A stretch of 64,000 bases of DNA from JBCFBK01 sp038562555 (GTDB lineage: Bacteria; Bacteroidota; Bacteroidia; Bacteroidales; Prolixibacteraceae), in NCBI GenBank assembly GCA_038562555.1, contig JBCFBK010000025.1, positions 8,493 to 72,492 on the forward strand. Direction: 5' to 3'. A model generated the notes under the pieces. That model was given only the letters and a program-made list of their open reading frames with translations, was not told where the DNA came from and did not search any database. Every line of letters begins with the position of its first letter. Within the stretch, counting starts at the first letter, position 1. Below, piece by piece: positions 7,636 to 15,690 of this stretch. The position numbers and the translations under genes were made by a program.

Positions 7636-8697
7636 TTGAACGGGCATAAAAAAATAAAGGTACTGATTGTCGACGATTCCCAGAGCATCAGAAGATCACT
7701 GACGATGATCCTGGAAGAAGACCCGCGGATAAGTGTGATCGGCACGGCGGCTGATCCCTATGAGGCGGCAAAGCAAATCGCCGTGGTTGTTCCCGATGTC
7801 ATTACACTCGACCTGGAAATGCCCCGCATGAATGGCCTCACTTTTCTGAAAAAGCTGATGAATCAGCACCCGATCCCCGTAGTGATTGTATCTTCTTTCA
7901 CTGCCGGGCGGAGAGAACTTGGCATCCGGGCGCTTGCCCTGGGTGCGGCCGGGATTGTCACTAAGCCACGGTGGGATCAGCCGGAAGAAATGAGAGACCT
8001 TGGTATGAGGTTACGTGATGCGGTGTATGCTGCATCAATGCAAAACATGACGAAGCACCGTGCGGCGCGCGAAAAACAGGCTGACAAAAAGGAAGCTGCT
8101 GCTGTTGTTCATTATTACAATCAGGGAAGCGCGAACAAACTGATTTTGATTGGTGCCTCGACAGGTGGTACGGAACTAATTTCGTCAATTCTCCGGTCGC
8201 TCAGATCCGATTTGCCGCCGATCTTAATTGTACAGCATATGCCTGGCGATTTTACCGGAGCCTTTGCCAATCGGCTGAACGCGGAATGCAGCCTGACCGT
8301 AAAGGAGGCCGGAAGAAACGAAAAATTGTTGAACGGGCACGTCTATATTGCCAACGGATTTTTTCATTTGGTTGTGAAAAAGATAGCAAATGAGTATGTT
8401 TGTGATCTGGCTGACGGGGAACTTGTAAACCGTCACCGGCCTTCGGTCGATGTTTTGTTTAAATCGGCCTCCGGTTTATTTCCGGAAAGGCAGCTAATGG
8501 CAATTCTGTTAACAGGGATGGGGGCAGACGGCGCCAGAGGGCTGCTTGAACTGAAACAAAAAGGGGCAATTTGCATTGCGCAGGATGAGGAATCATGTGC
8601 GGTGTATGGGATGCCCCGGGAAGCTGTCCTGATGGATGCCGTCAATATGATCGGTTCTCCGGGAAAAATAGTAGAATGGATGAATAACTTCGCGTAA
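7636..8697 (+). CDS. cheB: Chemoreceptor methylesterase CheB
   Basis: A 353-residue two-domain enzyme. The receiver domain at 7-125 has Asp13-Asp14 and phospho-acceptor Asp59 (LDLEMPRMNG). The C-terminal methylesterase domain at about 168-350 has the serine-histidine-aspartate triad Ser175 (GASTGGTE), His201 (VQHMPG) and Asp298 (GMGADGA). It removes methyl groups added by CheR and may deamidate receptors in parallel with CheD. It starts with TTG two bases after the cheD stop. Assignment firm. Confidence 0.95.
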   Translation: MNGHKKIKVLIVDDSQSIRRSLTMILEEDPRISVIGTAADPYEAAKQIAVVVPDVITLDLEMPRMNGLTFLKKLMNQHPIPVVIVSSFTAGRRELGIRALALGAAGIVTKPRWDQPEEMRDLGMRLRDAVYAASMQNMTKHRAAREKQADKKEAAAVVHYYNQGSANKLILIGASTGGTELISSILRSLRSDLPPILIVQHMPGDFTGAFANRLNAECSLTVKEAGRNEKLLNGHVYIANGFFHLVVKKIANEYVCDLADGELVNRHRPSVDVLFKSASGLFPERQLMAILLTGMGADGARGLLELKQKGAICIAQDEESCAVYGMPREAVLMDAVNMIGSPGKIVEWMNNFA

Positions 8698-8701
8698 ATT
8701 C

Positions 8702-10282
8702 ATGACTGAGAAATCACAACTGCCAAGGATCTTAATCGTTGATGATGTAGCAATTAACATTGACCTGATGAAGTCGATACTTCAGGAGGACAATTATCTG
8801 ATTGCCGCAGCAAAAGACGGCAGAACTGCCCTGGCAAAAACGATGGCCAACGTGTTTGATCTCATCCTGCTTGATATCGTTTTGCCGGATATCGATGGTT
8901 TTGAGGTTTGCCGGCAAATCAAGGCCAGTTCCAGGAACCAGGACACTCCGGTAATTTTTCTGACGGCTCAGCGTGATGAGGAAAGCCTGGTAAAAGGGTT
9001 CAGGCTTGGTGCGGTTGATTATGTACTGAAGCCATTCAGTGCGGAAGAATTACGCGCCCGTGTGGAACTCCATATTTCGCTGAAGAAGACCCGTGAAGAA
9101 CTCAAAAAGGCACGTGATATCGCCGAAGAAGCAGCCAAAGCAAAAGCGCTGTTCCTGGCTAATATGTCGCATGAAATCCGGACCCCGTTGAACGGGATTG
9201 TGGGAATGGTTGATATCCTGCTGCAGACAAACCTCGATGAGCTGCAGCGCGAGTACCTTGGAATCATCGATATTTCAAGTGAAACCTTGCTGATGATTAT
9301 TAACGACATCCTTGATTTTTCGAAAATTGACGCCGGCCAGATCTCGTTTGAGCAGATCAGCTTTAACGTTCGCAGTGAAATCGAAGAAGTTTATAAGTTG
9401 CTTGCCTATTCGGCAAAGCAAAAGAACCTCGAATTCTCTGTTCATGTTGATGACGACGTGCCAGGGACGTTGATCGGCGATCCTTTCCGCCTAAAGCAGA
9501 TCCTGATTAATCTGAGTAACAACGCCATCAAATTCACCAAGAAAGGACACGTCCGGATTAAGGTCTCCCAGAAGCAGATTGTCGGTCAGAAAGACCTCTT
9601 GCATTTTCAGGTTGAAGACTCCGGAATCGGTATATCTCCCGAAAACCAGCAGAAGCTGTTTAAATCGTTTTCGCAGGCTGACACGTCAACAACCCGTAAT
9701 TTTGGCGGCACCGGGCTTGGGCTTGCCATTTCAAAACGGTTGGTTCAAATGATGGACGGAGATATTGGCGTAATCAGTTCCGAAGGGGAAGGCTCGGTAT
9801 TCTGGTTTACGATTTTATTGCATGTAGCATCTACCGAAATTATGGCGAAGGAGGAGTTTAAGGGAGATACGGATCACAAACCACTGAAAATCCTGTTGGT
9901 GGAAGACAATGTGATCAACCAAAAGGTCTCCATGCTCAATATCCGCAAACTGGGACATCAGGTTCAGCTTGCCGTAAATGGTATTGAAGCTGTCAAGGTG
10001 TTCTCCGATGGTAACAGTTTTGATATCATTCTGATGGATGTCCATATGCCCGGAATGGACGGGTTACAGGCCACCCGTGAAATACGGCGGATTGAAGAGG
10101 AGCGGGGGGTTAAACATCCTGTTCCGGTAATCGCTATGACTGCCACGATCTATGAAGAAGACATCCGCGAATATAAAAACTGGGGGATCGATGATTACCT
10201 TGGAAAGCCGTTTAAACCGGCAGATCTGGCCCAGGTCATAAGCAAGAATATGGGCCGGTATGCCGATCATGTCGCCTCTTAG
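8702..10282 (+). CDS. Hybrid sensor kinase without a sensor: REC - HisKA/HATPase - REC
   Basis: A 526-residue soluble protein ending the chemosensory operon. Receiver 1 (about 8-125) has Asp58. A short coiled coil leads to a canonical H box (MSHEIRTPL, His157), an ATPase domain with N box, DSGIGI and GGTGLGL boxes (about 255-375), and receiver 2 (about 395-518) with Asp446. There is no input domain other than receiver 1, so a likely input is phosphotransfer to, or binding at, Asp58. This would make it a relay downstream of CheA. Its stop overlaps the convergent metA stop by four bases, leaving no room for a separate terminator. Confidence 0.92.
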   Translation: MTEKSQLPRILIVDDVAINIDLMKSILQEDNYLIAAAKDGRTALAKTMANVFDLILLDIVLPDIDGFEVCRQIKASSRNQDTPVIFLTAQRDEESLVKGFRLGAVDYVLKPFSAEELRARVELHISLKKTREELKKARDIAEEAAKAKALFLANMSHEIRTPLNGIVGMVDILLQTNLDELQREYLGIIDISSETLLMIINDILDFSKIDAGQISFEQISFNVRSEIEEVYKLLAYSAKQKNLEFSVHVDDDVPGTLIGDPFRLKQILINLSNNAIKFTKKGHVRIKVSQKQIVGQKDLLHFQVEDSGIGISPENQQKLFKSFSQADTSTTRNFGGTGLGLAISKRLVQMMDGDIGVISSEGEGSVFWFTILLHVASTEIMAKEEFKGDTDHKPLKILLVEDNVINQKVSMLNIRKLGHQVQLAVNGIEAVKVFSDGNSFDIILMDVHMPGMDGLQATREIRRIEEERGVKHPVPVIAMTATIYEEDIREYKNWGIDDYLGKPFKPADLAQVISKNMGRYADHVAS

Positions 10283-11196
10283 GAAATTTCATCCGGATTG
10301 TAAGGCGTTTCCTGGTAGACATAATAGTTCAGCCAATTGGCAAATAAAAGGTTTGCTGCCGAGCGCCACTTCATAACCGGCTTTAAACCGGGATTATCGT
10401 CCGGATAATAATTGACCGGAATTTCTGCTTTCAGTTTGCGTGACAAATCCCTTCTGTATTCTGTATCGAGCGTTTCGCGCGAATACTCATGATGCCCCGT
10501 AATGAATATCTGGCGTCCGTTTTTAGCCAGGACCATGTTAATACCCGACTCCTCCGATTTTGAAATAACTTCAAGTTCCGCTACCTTTTCAATATCCTCA
10601 GCCCTGATCTCGGTGTATCTGGATTGAGGGACGTAATACTCATCGTCAAACCCCCTGAAAATAGGCAGCCGGGCATCAGAGACCCGGTGTTTAAAAACAC
10701 CTGATATTTTCCTGTCGAGCGGGTATTTAGGTATTCCGTAAAAATGATAAAGCCCTGCCTGTGACGCCCAGCAGATAAACAGGGTGGAGGTGACATGAGT
10801 CAGGGACCAGTCCATAATTTCTTTCATTTCATTCCAGTAGGTCACTTCTTCAAAAGGCAGGTGTTCCACAGGTGCGCCTGTAATGATCATCCCGTCATAC
10901 TTTTTATCCCTGATCTTATCAAAGGTCTTGTAAAAAGTTTTCATGTGTTCTGCCGGCGTATGCCGGTGTTCATGATCTCTGATTTTGAGAAAGTCGATTT
11001 CAATCTGCAGGGGTGTATTGGATAACAGCCGCAGCAGATCCGTTTCGGTGGTAATTTTGATTGGCATCAGGTTCAGGATTACCAGCCGCAGCGGGCGGAT
11101 ATCCTGGTGAGCCGCCCGGGTCTCATCGATCACGAAAATATTTTCCGACAGTAAAATCTCAATTGCCGGTAGTTTATCAGGAATATTTAAAGGCAT
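10279..11196 (-). CDS. metA: Homoserine O-acyltransferase MetA, predicted acetyl-CoA type
   Basis: A 305-residue MetA-family enzyme that acylates homoserine at the first committed step of methionine synthesis. Catalytic Cys142 (FICWASQ) and the ITGHHEY segment with the catalytic His and Glu are present. Residue 111, which in published work on this family separates acetyl-CoA users (Glu) from succinyl-CoA users (Gly), is Glu here (GAPVEH). This agrees with the O-acetylhomoserine enzyme metY directly upstream. Metabolically it therefore acts like MetX despite the MetA fold. It is the last gene of the operon. Confidence 0.93.
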   Translation of the reverse strand: MPLNIPDKLPAIEILLSENIFVIDETRAAHQDIRPLRLVILNLMPIKITTETDLLRLLSNTPLQIEIDFLKIRDHEHRHTPAEHMKTFYKTFDKIRDKKYDGMIITGAPVEHLPFEEVTYWNEMKEIMDWSLTHVTSTLFICWASQAGLYHFYGIPKYPLDRKISGVFKHRVSDARLPIFRGFDDEYYVPQSRYTEIRAEDIEKVAELEVISKSEESGINMVLAKNGRQIFITGHHEYSRETLDTEYRRDLSRKLKAEIPVNYYPDDNPGLKPVMKWRSAANLLFANWLNYYVYQETPYNPDEIS

Positions 11197-11212
11197 AATC
11201 TCGTTTTTATAA

Positions 11213-11241
11213 TTCCCGGATGCACAGTCTGCATCCGGGAA
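11213..11241. promoter_or_regulatory. Perfect 12-bp hairpin between metY and metA
   Basis: TTCCCGGATGCA and TGCATCCGGGAA form a perfect 12-bp stem around a 5-base loop in the 53-base metY-metA gap. No run of U follows on the transcribed (minus) strand, so it is less like an intrinsic terminator and more like a processing or stabilising hairpin that could make metY and metA levels differ. Confidence 0.6.
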
Positions 11242-11249
11242 GACTTTAA

Positions 11250-12554
11250 TTATTTAATTTTATTAAGCGCCTGATCAAAATCAGCTATAATATCGTCAAT
11301 GTGCTCCAGTCCGACAGAAACGCGCAACGCGCCGGGAAAAACACCGGCTGCAGCCTGAGCCTCTTCAGAGAGTTGCTGGTGCGTTGTCGCTGCCGGTTGA
11401 ATGATCAGTGTCTTGACATCACCAACGTTGGCAACATGGCTGGCCAGTTGCAGGTTATTGACAACCTGGTTGGCTGCATCTGTTCCGCCCTTTACCGTAA
11501 ACGAAAGCATGCTGCCCGGTCCCTTCGGGAAATATTTTTTTGCAAGGGCATATGATTCACTGCTCTTTAAGCCCGGGTAATTCACGCTTGCTACTTTTGG
11601 ATGTTTCTCCAGCCATTCTGCAAATTGTAGTGCATTCTGAACGTGTCGTTCCATCCGCAAAGATAGCGTTTCCAATCCCTGAAGCAAAAGAAATGAATTG
11701 AAAGGACTGATGGCTGGTCCAAAATCGCGAAGCCCTTCAACGCGGGCTTTGGTGATAAAGGCGATATTGCCGAAGGGGCCGTCAAAGTTAAAGACGTCCC
11801 AGTATACCAGCCCGTGATAGCCCTCGGAAGGTTCGGTGAATCCGGGAAACTTACCATTGCCCCAGTTAAAGTTACCTCCGTCTACAATCACGCCGCCAAT
11901 GCTGGAACCATGCCCGCCGATCCATTTGGTAGCGGAGTTGACAACAATATTGGCGCCGTGTTCGAGCGGACGGAACAAATAGCCGCCGCCGGCAAAGGTA
12001 TTATCAACAACCAATGGAATATCGTATTTCTTTGCCACCGCCGCAATGGCATCGAAATCAGGAATCACATAGCCGGGATTGCCGATGGTTTCAAGGTAAA
12101 TCAATTTGGTTTGCGCGTCGATCAGTTTCTCGAACGACTCCGGCTTCAGATCGGAGGTGAGTCTGGCTTCGATTCCCTGTTTTTTAAAGGAAACCGTGAA
12201 CTGATTATAGGAACCACCGTACAGAAAGGGTGAGCTGACAAAATTATCTCCCTGTCCAAGCAGGGTGTTGAATATCAGAAACTGGGCAGCATGACCTGAA
12301 GCAACTGCAAGGGCGGCGACTCCGCCTTCCAGGGCAGCCATCCGTTTTTCAAAAACATCGGAGGTTGGATTCATGATCCGGGTGTAGATGTTTCCGAATT
12401 CTTTCAGCGCGAATAAATTTGCTGCATGTTCCGCGTCGTTAAAAACATAAGACGTGGTCTGATAAATCGGTACCGCACGCGACCCTGTTGTCGGATCGGC
12501 CTCCTGTCCTGCATGCAGCTGCAGTGTTTCAAATTTTAATTTGTTGGACGTCAT
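11250..12554 (-). CDS. metY: O-acetylhomoserine sulfhydrylase (aminocarboxypropyltransferase)
   Basis: A 434-residue PLP enzyme of the Cys/Met metabolism family. It makes homocysteine from O-acetylhomoserine and sulfide. Lys210 in SATKWIGGHG is the PLP lysine, and residues 50-60 (EFGNIYTRIMNPT) are the conserved substrate loop. The length of about 430 and the GGGYLF region fit MetY rather than the shorter MetB/MetC. Its ATG lies 26 bases inside the 3' end of the aspartokinase-like gene, so the two are co-transcribed and probably coupled. Confidence 0.94.
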   Translation of the reverse strand: MTSNKLKFETLQLHAGQEADPTTGSRAVPIYQTTSYVFNDAEHAANLFALKEFGNIYTRIMNPTSDVFEKRMAALEGGVAALAVASGHAAQFLIFNTLLGQGDNFVSSPFLYGGSYNQFTVSFKKQGIEARLTSDLKPESFEKLIDAQTKLIYLETIGNPGYVIPDFDAIAAVAKKYDIPLVVDNTFAGGGYLFRPLEHGANIVVNSATKWIGGHGSSIGGVIVDGGNFNWGNGKFPGFTEPSEGYHGLVYWDVFNFDGPFGNIAFITKARVEGLRDFGPAISPFNSFLLLQGLETLSLRMERHVQNALQFAEWLEKHPKVASVNYPGLKSSESYALAKKYFPKGPGSMLSFTVKGGTDAANQVVNNLQLASHVANVGDVKTLIIQPAATTHQQLSEEAQAAAGVFPGALRVSVGLEHIDDIIADFDQALNKIK

Positions 12555-13920
12555 CTTTTAAAACTTTTTGAATGTAATTATTAAAAAATGTTTTATGAAT
12601 CTCCTGTATTGCTTTCGGCTTGTCTTTTTCTTCAACGACAATGTAACTGACCAGATCGGACGCTCCCGAGCCACTGAGGACCACGTTGATCTTGTTTTTG
12701 GCCACGGCAGCGAAAAGCTGGGCCGAAATACCATGGTGCGATTGCATGCCATGTCCTACAACTGCTATCAGCGAAACTTGTTCAGCAATATCAATCTGAT
12801 TGACCGAGGTGAGCTTCAACTCCCCGCAAATTTTTCTGACCTCCTGGATCGACTGCCTGTCTACGATGATATTGATGCTTGTCTGAGCCGTTATCACAGA
12901 ACGGATATTGATGTGCTGATCGCTGAAAGCAGTTGTGACGCGGGCCAGAATGCCCGGCTTGAATCCTACACCGGGCCCGTTGAGCTTTAATACAGCTATG
13001 TCGTCGGTGTGGGCAACGCTTTTTACAACCTGCGGTGTGACTACGCTTAGCGAGTTGATCCTCGTGCGGAGGATCTTTTCCCCATCTTTAAGATCAAACA
13101 CGTAGACGGGAATATGCTTTTCGATCAGCGGCTCAACGATCCGCGGATGTATGCCTGAATAATTAAAATACGAAAGTTCCGACGCTTCGGCATAGGTAAG
13201 ACTGTCGATGAACCGGGTATCTGAAACATACTGGTCGTCGGCGGTTTTAAAGGGTTTGCCAATCTGCCAAAGCTCCAGCCGTTCCTTATTCAGCAGCGAG
13301 GCAAGGGCGGCTGCCGTATAATCTGCTGCCCGGTGACCCAAACGGACAATTTTGCCCCGCTCACTGATCCCGTACGATCCGGGAACAATACTCGTCTGTC
13401 CGAACGTAACGCCTCTGATCAGCTTTTCTGATTCTGCAGTCAGCACGCTGGCATTCCCGTATTCTTCGCTTACCAGCAGTCCTATTTCTTCCGGAAGCCG
13501 GGTATCGGCAGTTATGCCGTTCTTCAGCAGGATCTCATTGAGCAGGGCCGCCGTAATTTTTTCACTGTATGAAATAACCTGATCCTGGAGCGCCAATGAA
13601 AAATCGCCGGTAAAGTGAATACCTTTCAGCAGGATTTCCAGTTTCTCAACGTACGGATCGACGAATCTGATCTCCCGGATGCCGAAAAGATGAGCGATTT
13701 TTTGTATCTCTTCTTCCAGTCCGGAAAAAACAATCGAGGGCTCGCAGGTGGCTGAGCACAACGTCCTGATCCCGTTGACGAGGATTTCCTGAATTTCTCT
13801 CGTGGCAGAAACAACAATCAGATGCTTTTTATCTGATTTCTTAAGCAAAGCTGCCAGGGTGGAAATTACCCCGGGGTCTTTTAAATTGTTTCCGCCAAAC
13901 CTCACAATACAATCTGGCAT
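12529..13920 (-). CDS. Aspartokinase-like protein with altered catalytic motifs
   Basis: A 463-residue protein with an amino-acid-kinase domain (about 1-290) and two ACT domains (about 310-450), the layout of monofunctional aspartokinases. Two normally invariant motifs differ: the start KFGGTS reads RFGGNN (Lys replaced by Arg7), and LGRGGSDY reads LGHRAADY. The frame extends to a TTG at 13926, but ATG 13920 gives the standard N-terminus. It sits upstream of metY and metA, so it could supply aspartyl phosphate for methionine, or be a degenerate, ACT-sensing regulator of that branch. Family sure, activity uncertain. Confidence 0.8.
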   Translation of the reverse strand: MPDCIVRFGGNNLKDPGVISTLAALLKKSDKKHLIVVSATREIQEILVNGIRTLCSATCEPSIVFSGLEEEIQKIAHLFGIREIRFVDPYVEKLEILLKGIHFTGDFSLALQDQVISYSEKITAALLNEILLKNGITADTRLPEEIGLLVSEEYGNASVLTAESEKLIRGVTFGQTSIVPGSYGISERGKIVRLGHRAADYTAAALASLLNKERLELWQIGKPFKTADDQYVSDTRFIDSLTYAEASELSYFNYSGIHPRIVEPLIEKHIPVYVFDLKDGEKILRTRINSLSVVTPQVVKSVAHTDDIAVLKLNGPGVGFKPGILARVTTAFSDQHINIRSVITAQTSINIIVDRQSIQEVRKICGELKLTSVNQIDIAEQVSLIAVVGHGMQSHHGISAQLFAAVAKNKINVVLSGSGASDLVSYIVVEEKDKPKAIQEIHKTFFNNYIQKVLKDDVQQIKI

Positions 13921-13974
13921 AATCAATGAAATTGAAATGAAAAAATGAAGAAAGTTAAACTCCGGATTTTACAT

Positions 13975-14070
13975 GCCTTCAGTCAGTATTCGCAGGAATA
14001 CCAAAAGAAGGCTATCGCATGGACATAGTCATCGATGGCGTATGAACAGCACTGCTCAGGGTACGAGCAG
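13975..14070 (-). promoter_or_regulatory. Structured leader of the aspartokinase-metY-metA operon
   Basis: The untranslated stretch before the operon holds several inverted repeats: CTGCTC/GAGCAG (14052-14057 with 14065-14070), GCCTTC/GAAGGC (13975-13980 with 14007-14012), and nested inside the latter a perfect 6-bp stem with a 4-base loop (13986-14001). A further 7-bp pairing with one mismatch around 14011-14040 shares bases with the 13975-14012 stem, so alternative folds exist. A Met-rich mini-ORF lies between the hairpins. The known SAM-I and SAM-II riboswitch cores are not visible. An attenuation-type control is inferred. Confidence 0.45.
14012..14032 (-). CDS. Possible Met-rich leader peptide MTMSMR
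   Basis: A six-codon ORF (ATG ACT ATG TCC ATG CGA TAG) lies about 90 bases before the aspartokinase-like gene in the same direction. Three of its six codons are Met and one is Thr, both products of the aspartate pathway. Its stop codon abuts the stem of the nested hairpin at 13975-14012, the geometry expected for ribosome-dependent attenuation. It is very short and could be chance. Confidence 0.3.
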   Translation of the reverse strand: MTMSMR

Positions 14071-14180
14071 AAGAAAAACGGGAATATGTATTGCTGTTAA
14101 CCATTTATTGCCAATAAAATTTTATCCTGCAAACGTAGAAAAATGTTTTTATATAAACAAAAGGGCGGAGAAAAAGTTTG

Positions 14181-14924
14181 CTATTGCGCGGGCAGCTTGA
14201 CCTGCATAAAGGTGAACCGAAGCCATTTATCGTCAACGGGAACATGGATCTGAATATACGAGGCATCGGGGGATGCAGGAAAGAGTACTTTTCCATGCAT
14301 GGCATAATTGGACTTAAGTGTTGTTTTACGAATGGTTGAAGTAGCCCAGGTTTCCTTTAGTTCATTCAGGTCAATCGTTTCGTATTCGTTGGCAATTCCC
14401 GATGCGGCAACGCCGTAATGAATGCCGTCTGCAACAGCACGGTGCACAAAATCGTTGTTCTCGTTATCGTCAGAGGCAACGATCACCGACGTAGCGATGT
14501 CTGCGCCGATTGCCATGAGCGAAATGCCGAACTGATTCTTGCTTCGTGCGTGGTTTACCGAAAGATGTTTTTCTATCTCGAATATCCGTTCTTCCGGATT
14601 CAACGCGGCTACTCTTTCAGGAGTGATCGGATTCATCGACCCGTTGAGCGGAATATAGTAAAACAGCGCAGGATCAACCAGAAAGGGCATGTTCGAATGA
14701 TTTTCGATCTGAAAGTCGAAGATGTACTCGCGTCCGCTTTGCCGGTCAAAGCCGATTTCATAATTAACGCCGTAAATTGAATCAAAAACCAGTGCCTGGC
14801 CGTTCATCCATTTATCCGGTTCCTTGTCCGGTATCAGTCTGACAATATGCGCCGGCGTGGCACACGACAGAACGATAAAAGCTGAAAACATACTTAACAG
14901 GAACACGGGAATTCTGGTCTTCAT
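14181..14924 (-). CDS. Lipoprotein of unknown function
   Basis: A 247-residue protein with a signal peptide and lipobox ending at Cys21 (FIVLSC), so it is expected to be lipid-anchored in the outer or inner membrane. The mature part shows no motif I recognise; it begins ATPAHIVRL and contains a glycine/alanine-rich hydrophobic segment around 130-145 that might be buried or membrane-associated. It stands alone on the minus strand, between the methionine leader and the gene pair 14959-16334. Function unknown. Confidence 0.75.
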   Translation of the reverse strand: MKTRIPVFLLSMFSAFIVLSCATPAHIVRLIPDKEPDKWMNGQALVFDSIYGVNYEIGFDRQSGREYIFDFQIENHSNMPFLVDPALFYYIPLNGSMNPITPERVAALNPEERIFEIEKHLSVNHARSKNQFGISLMAIGADIATSVIVASDDNENNDFVHRAVADGIHYGVAASGIANEYETIDLNELKETWATSTIRKTTLKSNYAMHGKVLFPASPDASYIQIHVPVDDKWLRFTFMQVKLPAQ

Positions 14925-14958
14925 GGCGTCGGATTAAGTGATGTAAAATTAGCAAAAT

Positions 14959-15690
14959 TTATGCCAATGCGGACTCTGTTTTTATCAGATTTCTGATCAC
15001 GACTGATGCACAATAACAACCGAAAAGCGGCGGCATATAAGCGATCGTTCCCACAGTCGACCGTTTATTTCTGCTTTCCTCCAACCGGACACGGCTTTTT
15101 TCAACATCTTCAGGGGAAAACACCACGGTCACGCCCTTGCGTATGCCTAACCGGCCCAGCCTTTTTCTGAGCATGCGCGCCAGTTTGCAATTGAACGATT
15201 TTGAGATATCGCTCACCTGTACGAGCGAGGGGTTCAGCTTTCCTCCGGCGCCCATGGAACTGACAACCGGAATTCCGAGTGCCAGGCTGTGATGAATGAG
15301 GAAGACTTTCGGCGACAGGGTGTCGATGGCATCGACCACATAATCGTAACGATGCTGACCAAGAACTTCAGTCATCCGCTCATCTTTCAGGTATTCATGG
15401 ATCACTTCCAGTTTTAGCGTCGGATTAATGTCAAGGAACCGGGTTGCCAGGATGGCTGCCTTGGGTTTTCCGTGGGTACTGACCAGCGCGGGAAGCTGCC
15501 GGTTCCGGTTCGATTCTTCAACCACGTCGCCATCGACAATGGTCATTCTTCCGATACCTGCCCGACATAGTTGTTCGGCAGCATAGGCTCCGACGCCTCC
15601 AAGTCCCACGACCAGGACATGAGCGTTGTTTAATTTTTTTAATCCTTCTTCGCCCAGCATCAATGCTGTCCGTTCCTGCCAGTTTCCCAT
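14959..15690 (-). CDS. tcdA: tRNA threonylcarbamoyladenosine dehydratase (TcdA/CsdL family)
   Basis: A 243-residue ThiF/MoeB/E1-like protein. It has the nucleotide-binding GLGGVGAYAAEQL motif at about 30-42, the acidic strand TIVDGDVVEESNRNRQ and the family-specific C-terminal half, which matches TcdA rather than MoeB or ThiF. TcdA uses ATP to cyclise t6A37 to ct6A in tRNAs that read ANN codons. It overlaps the 3' end of the TatD-type gene by 31 bases and is therefore probably translated from the same mRNA. Confidence 0.88.
   Translation of the reverse strand: MGNWQERTALMLGEEGLKKLNNAHVLVVGLGGVGAYAAEQLCRAGIGRMTIVDGDVVEESNRNRQLPALVSTHGKPKAAILATRFLDINPTLKLEVIHEYLKDERMTEVLGQHRYDYVVDAIDTLSPKVFLIHHSLALGIPVVSSMGAGGKLNPSLVQVSDISKSFNCKLARMLRKRLGRLGIRKGVTVVFSPEDVEKSRVRLEESRNKRSTVGTIAYMPPLFGCYCASVVIRNLIKTESALA

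Noticed and set aside
13945..14028. 27-codon ORF on the + strand (MKKVKLRILH...) antisense to the methionine leader
   Set aside because: No gene follows it in that direction; it overlaps the hairpins whose symmetry can produce such an ORF. Kept out of the gene list, though it should be compared in relatives.
13921..14180. SAM riboswitch in front of the methionine operon
   Set aside because: The conserved cores of SAM-I and SAM-II are not visible; only simple hairpins and a mini-ORF are seen.
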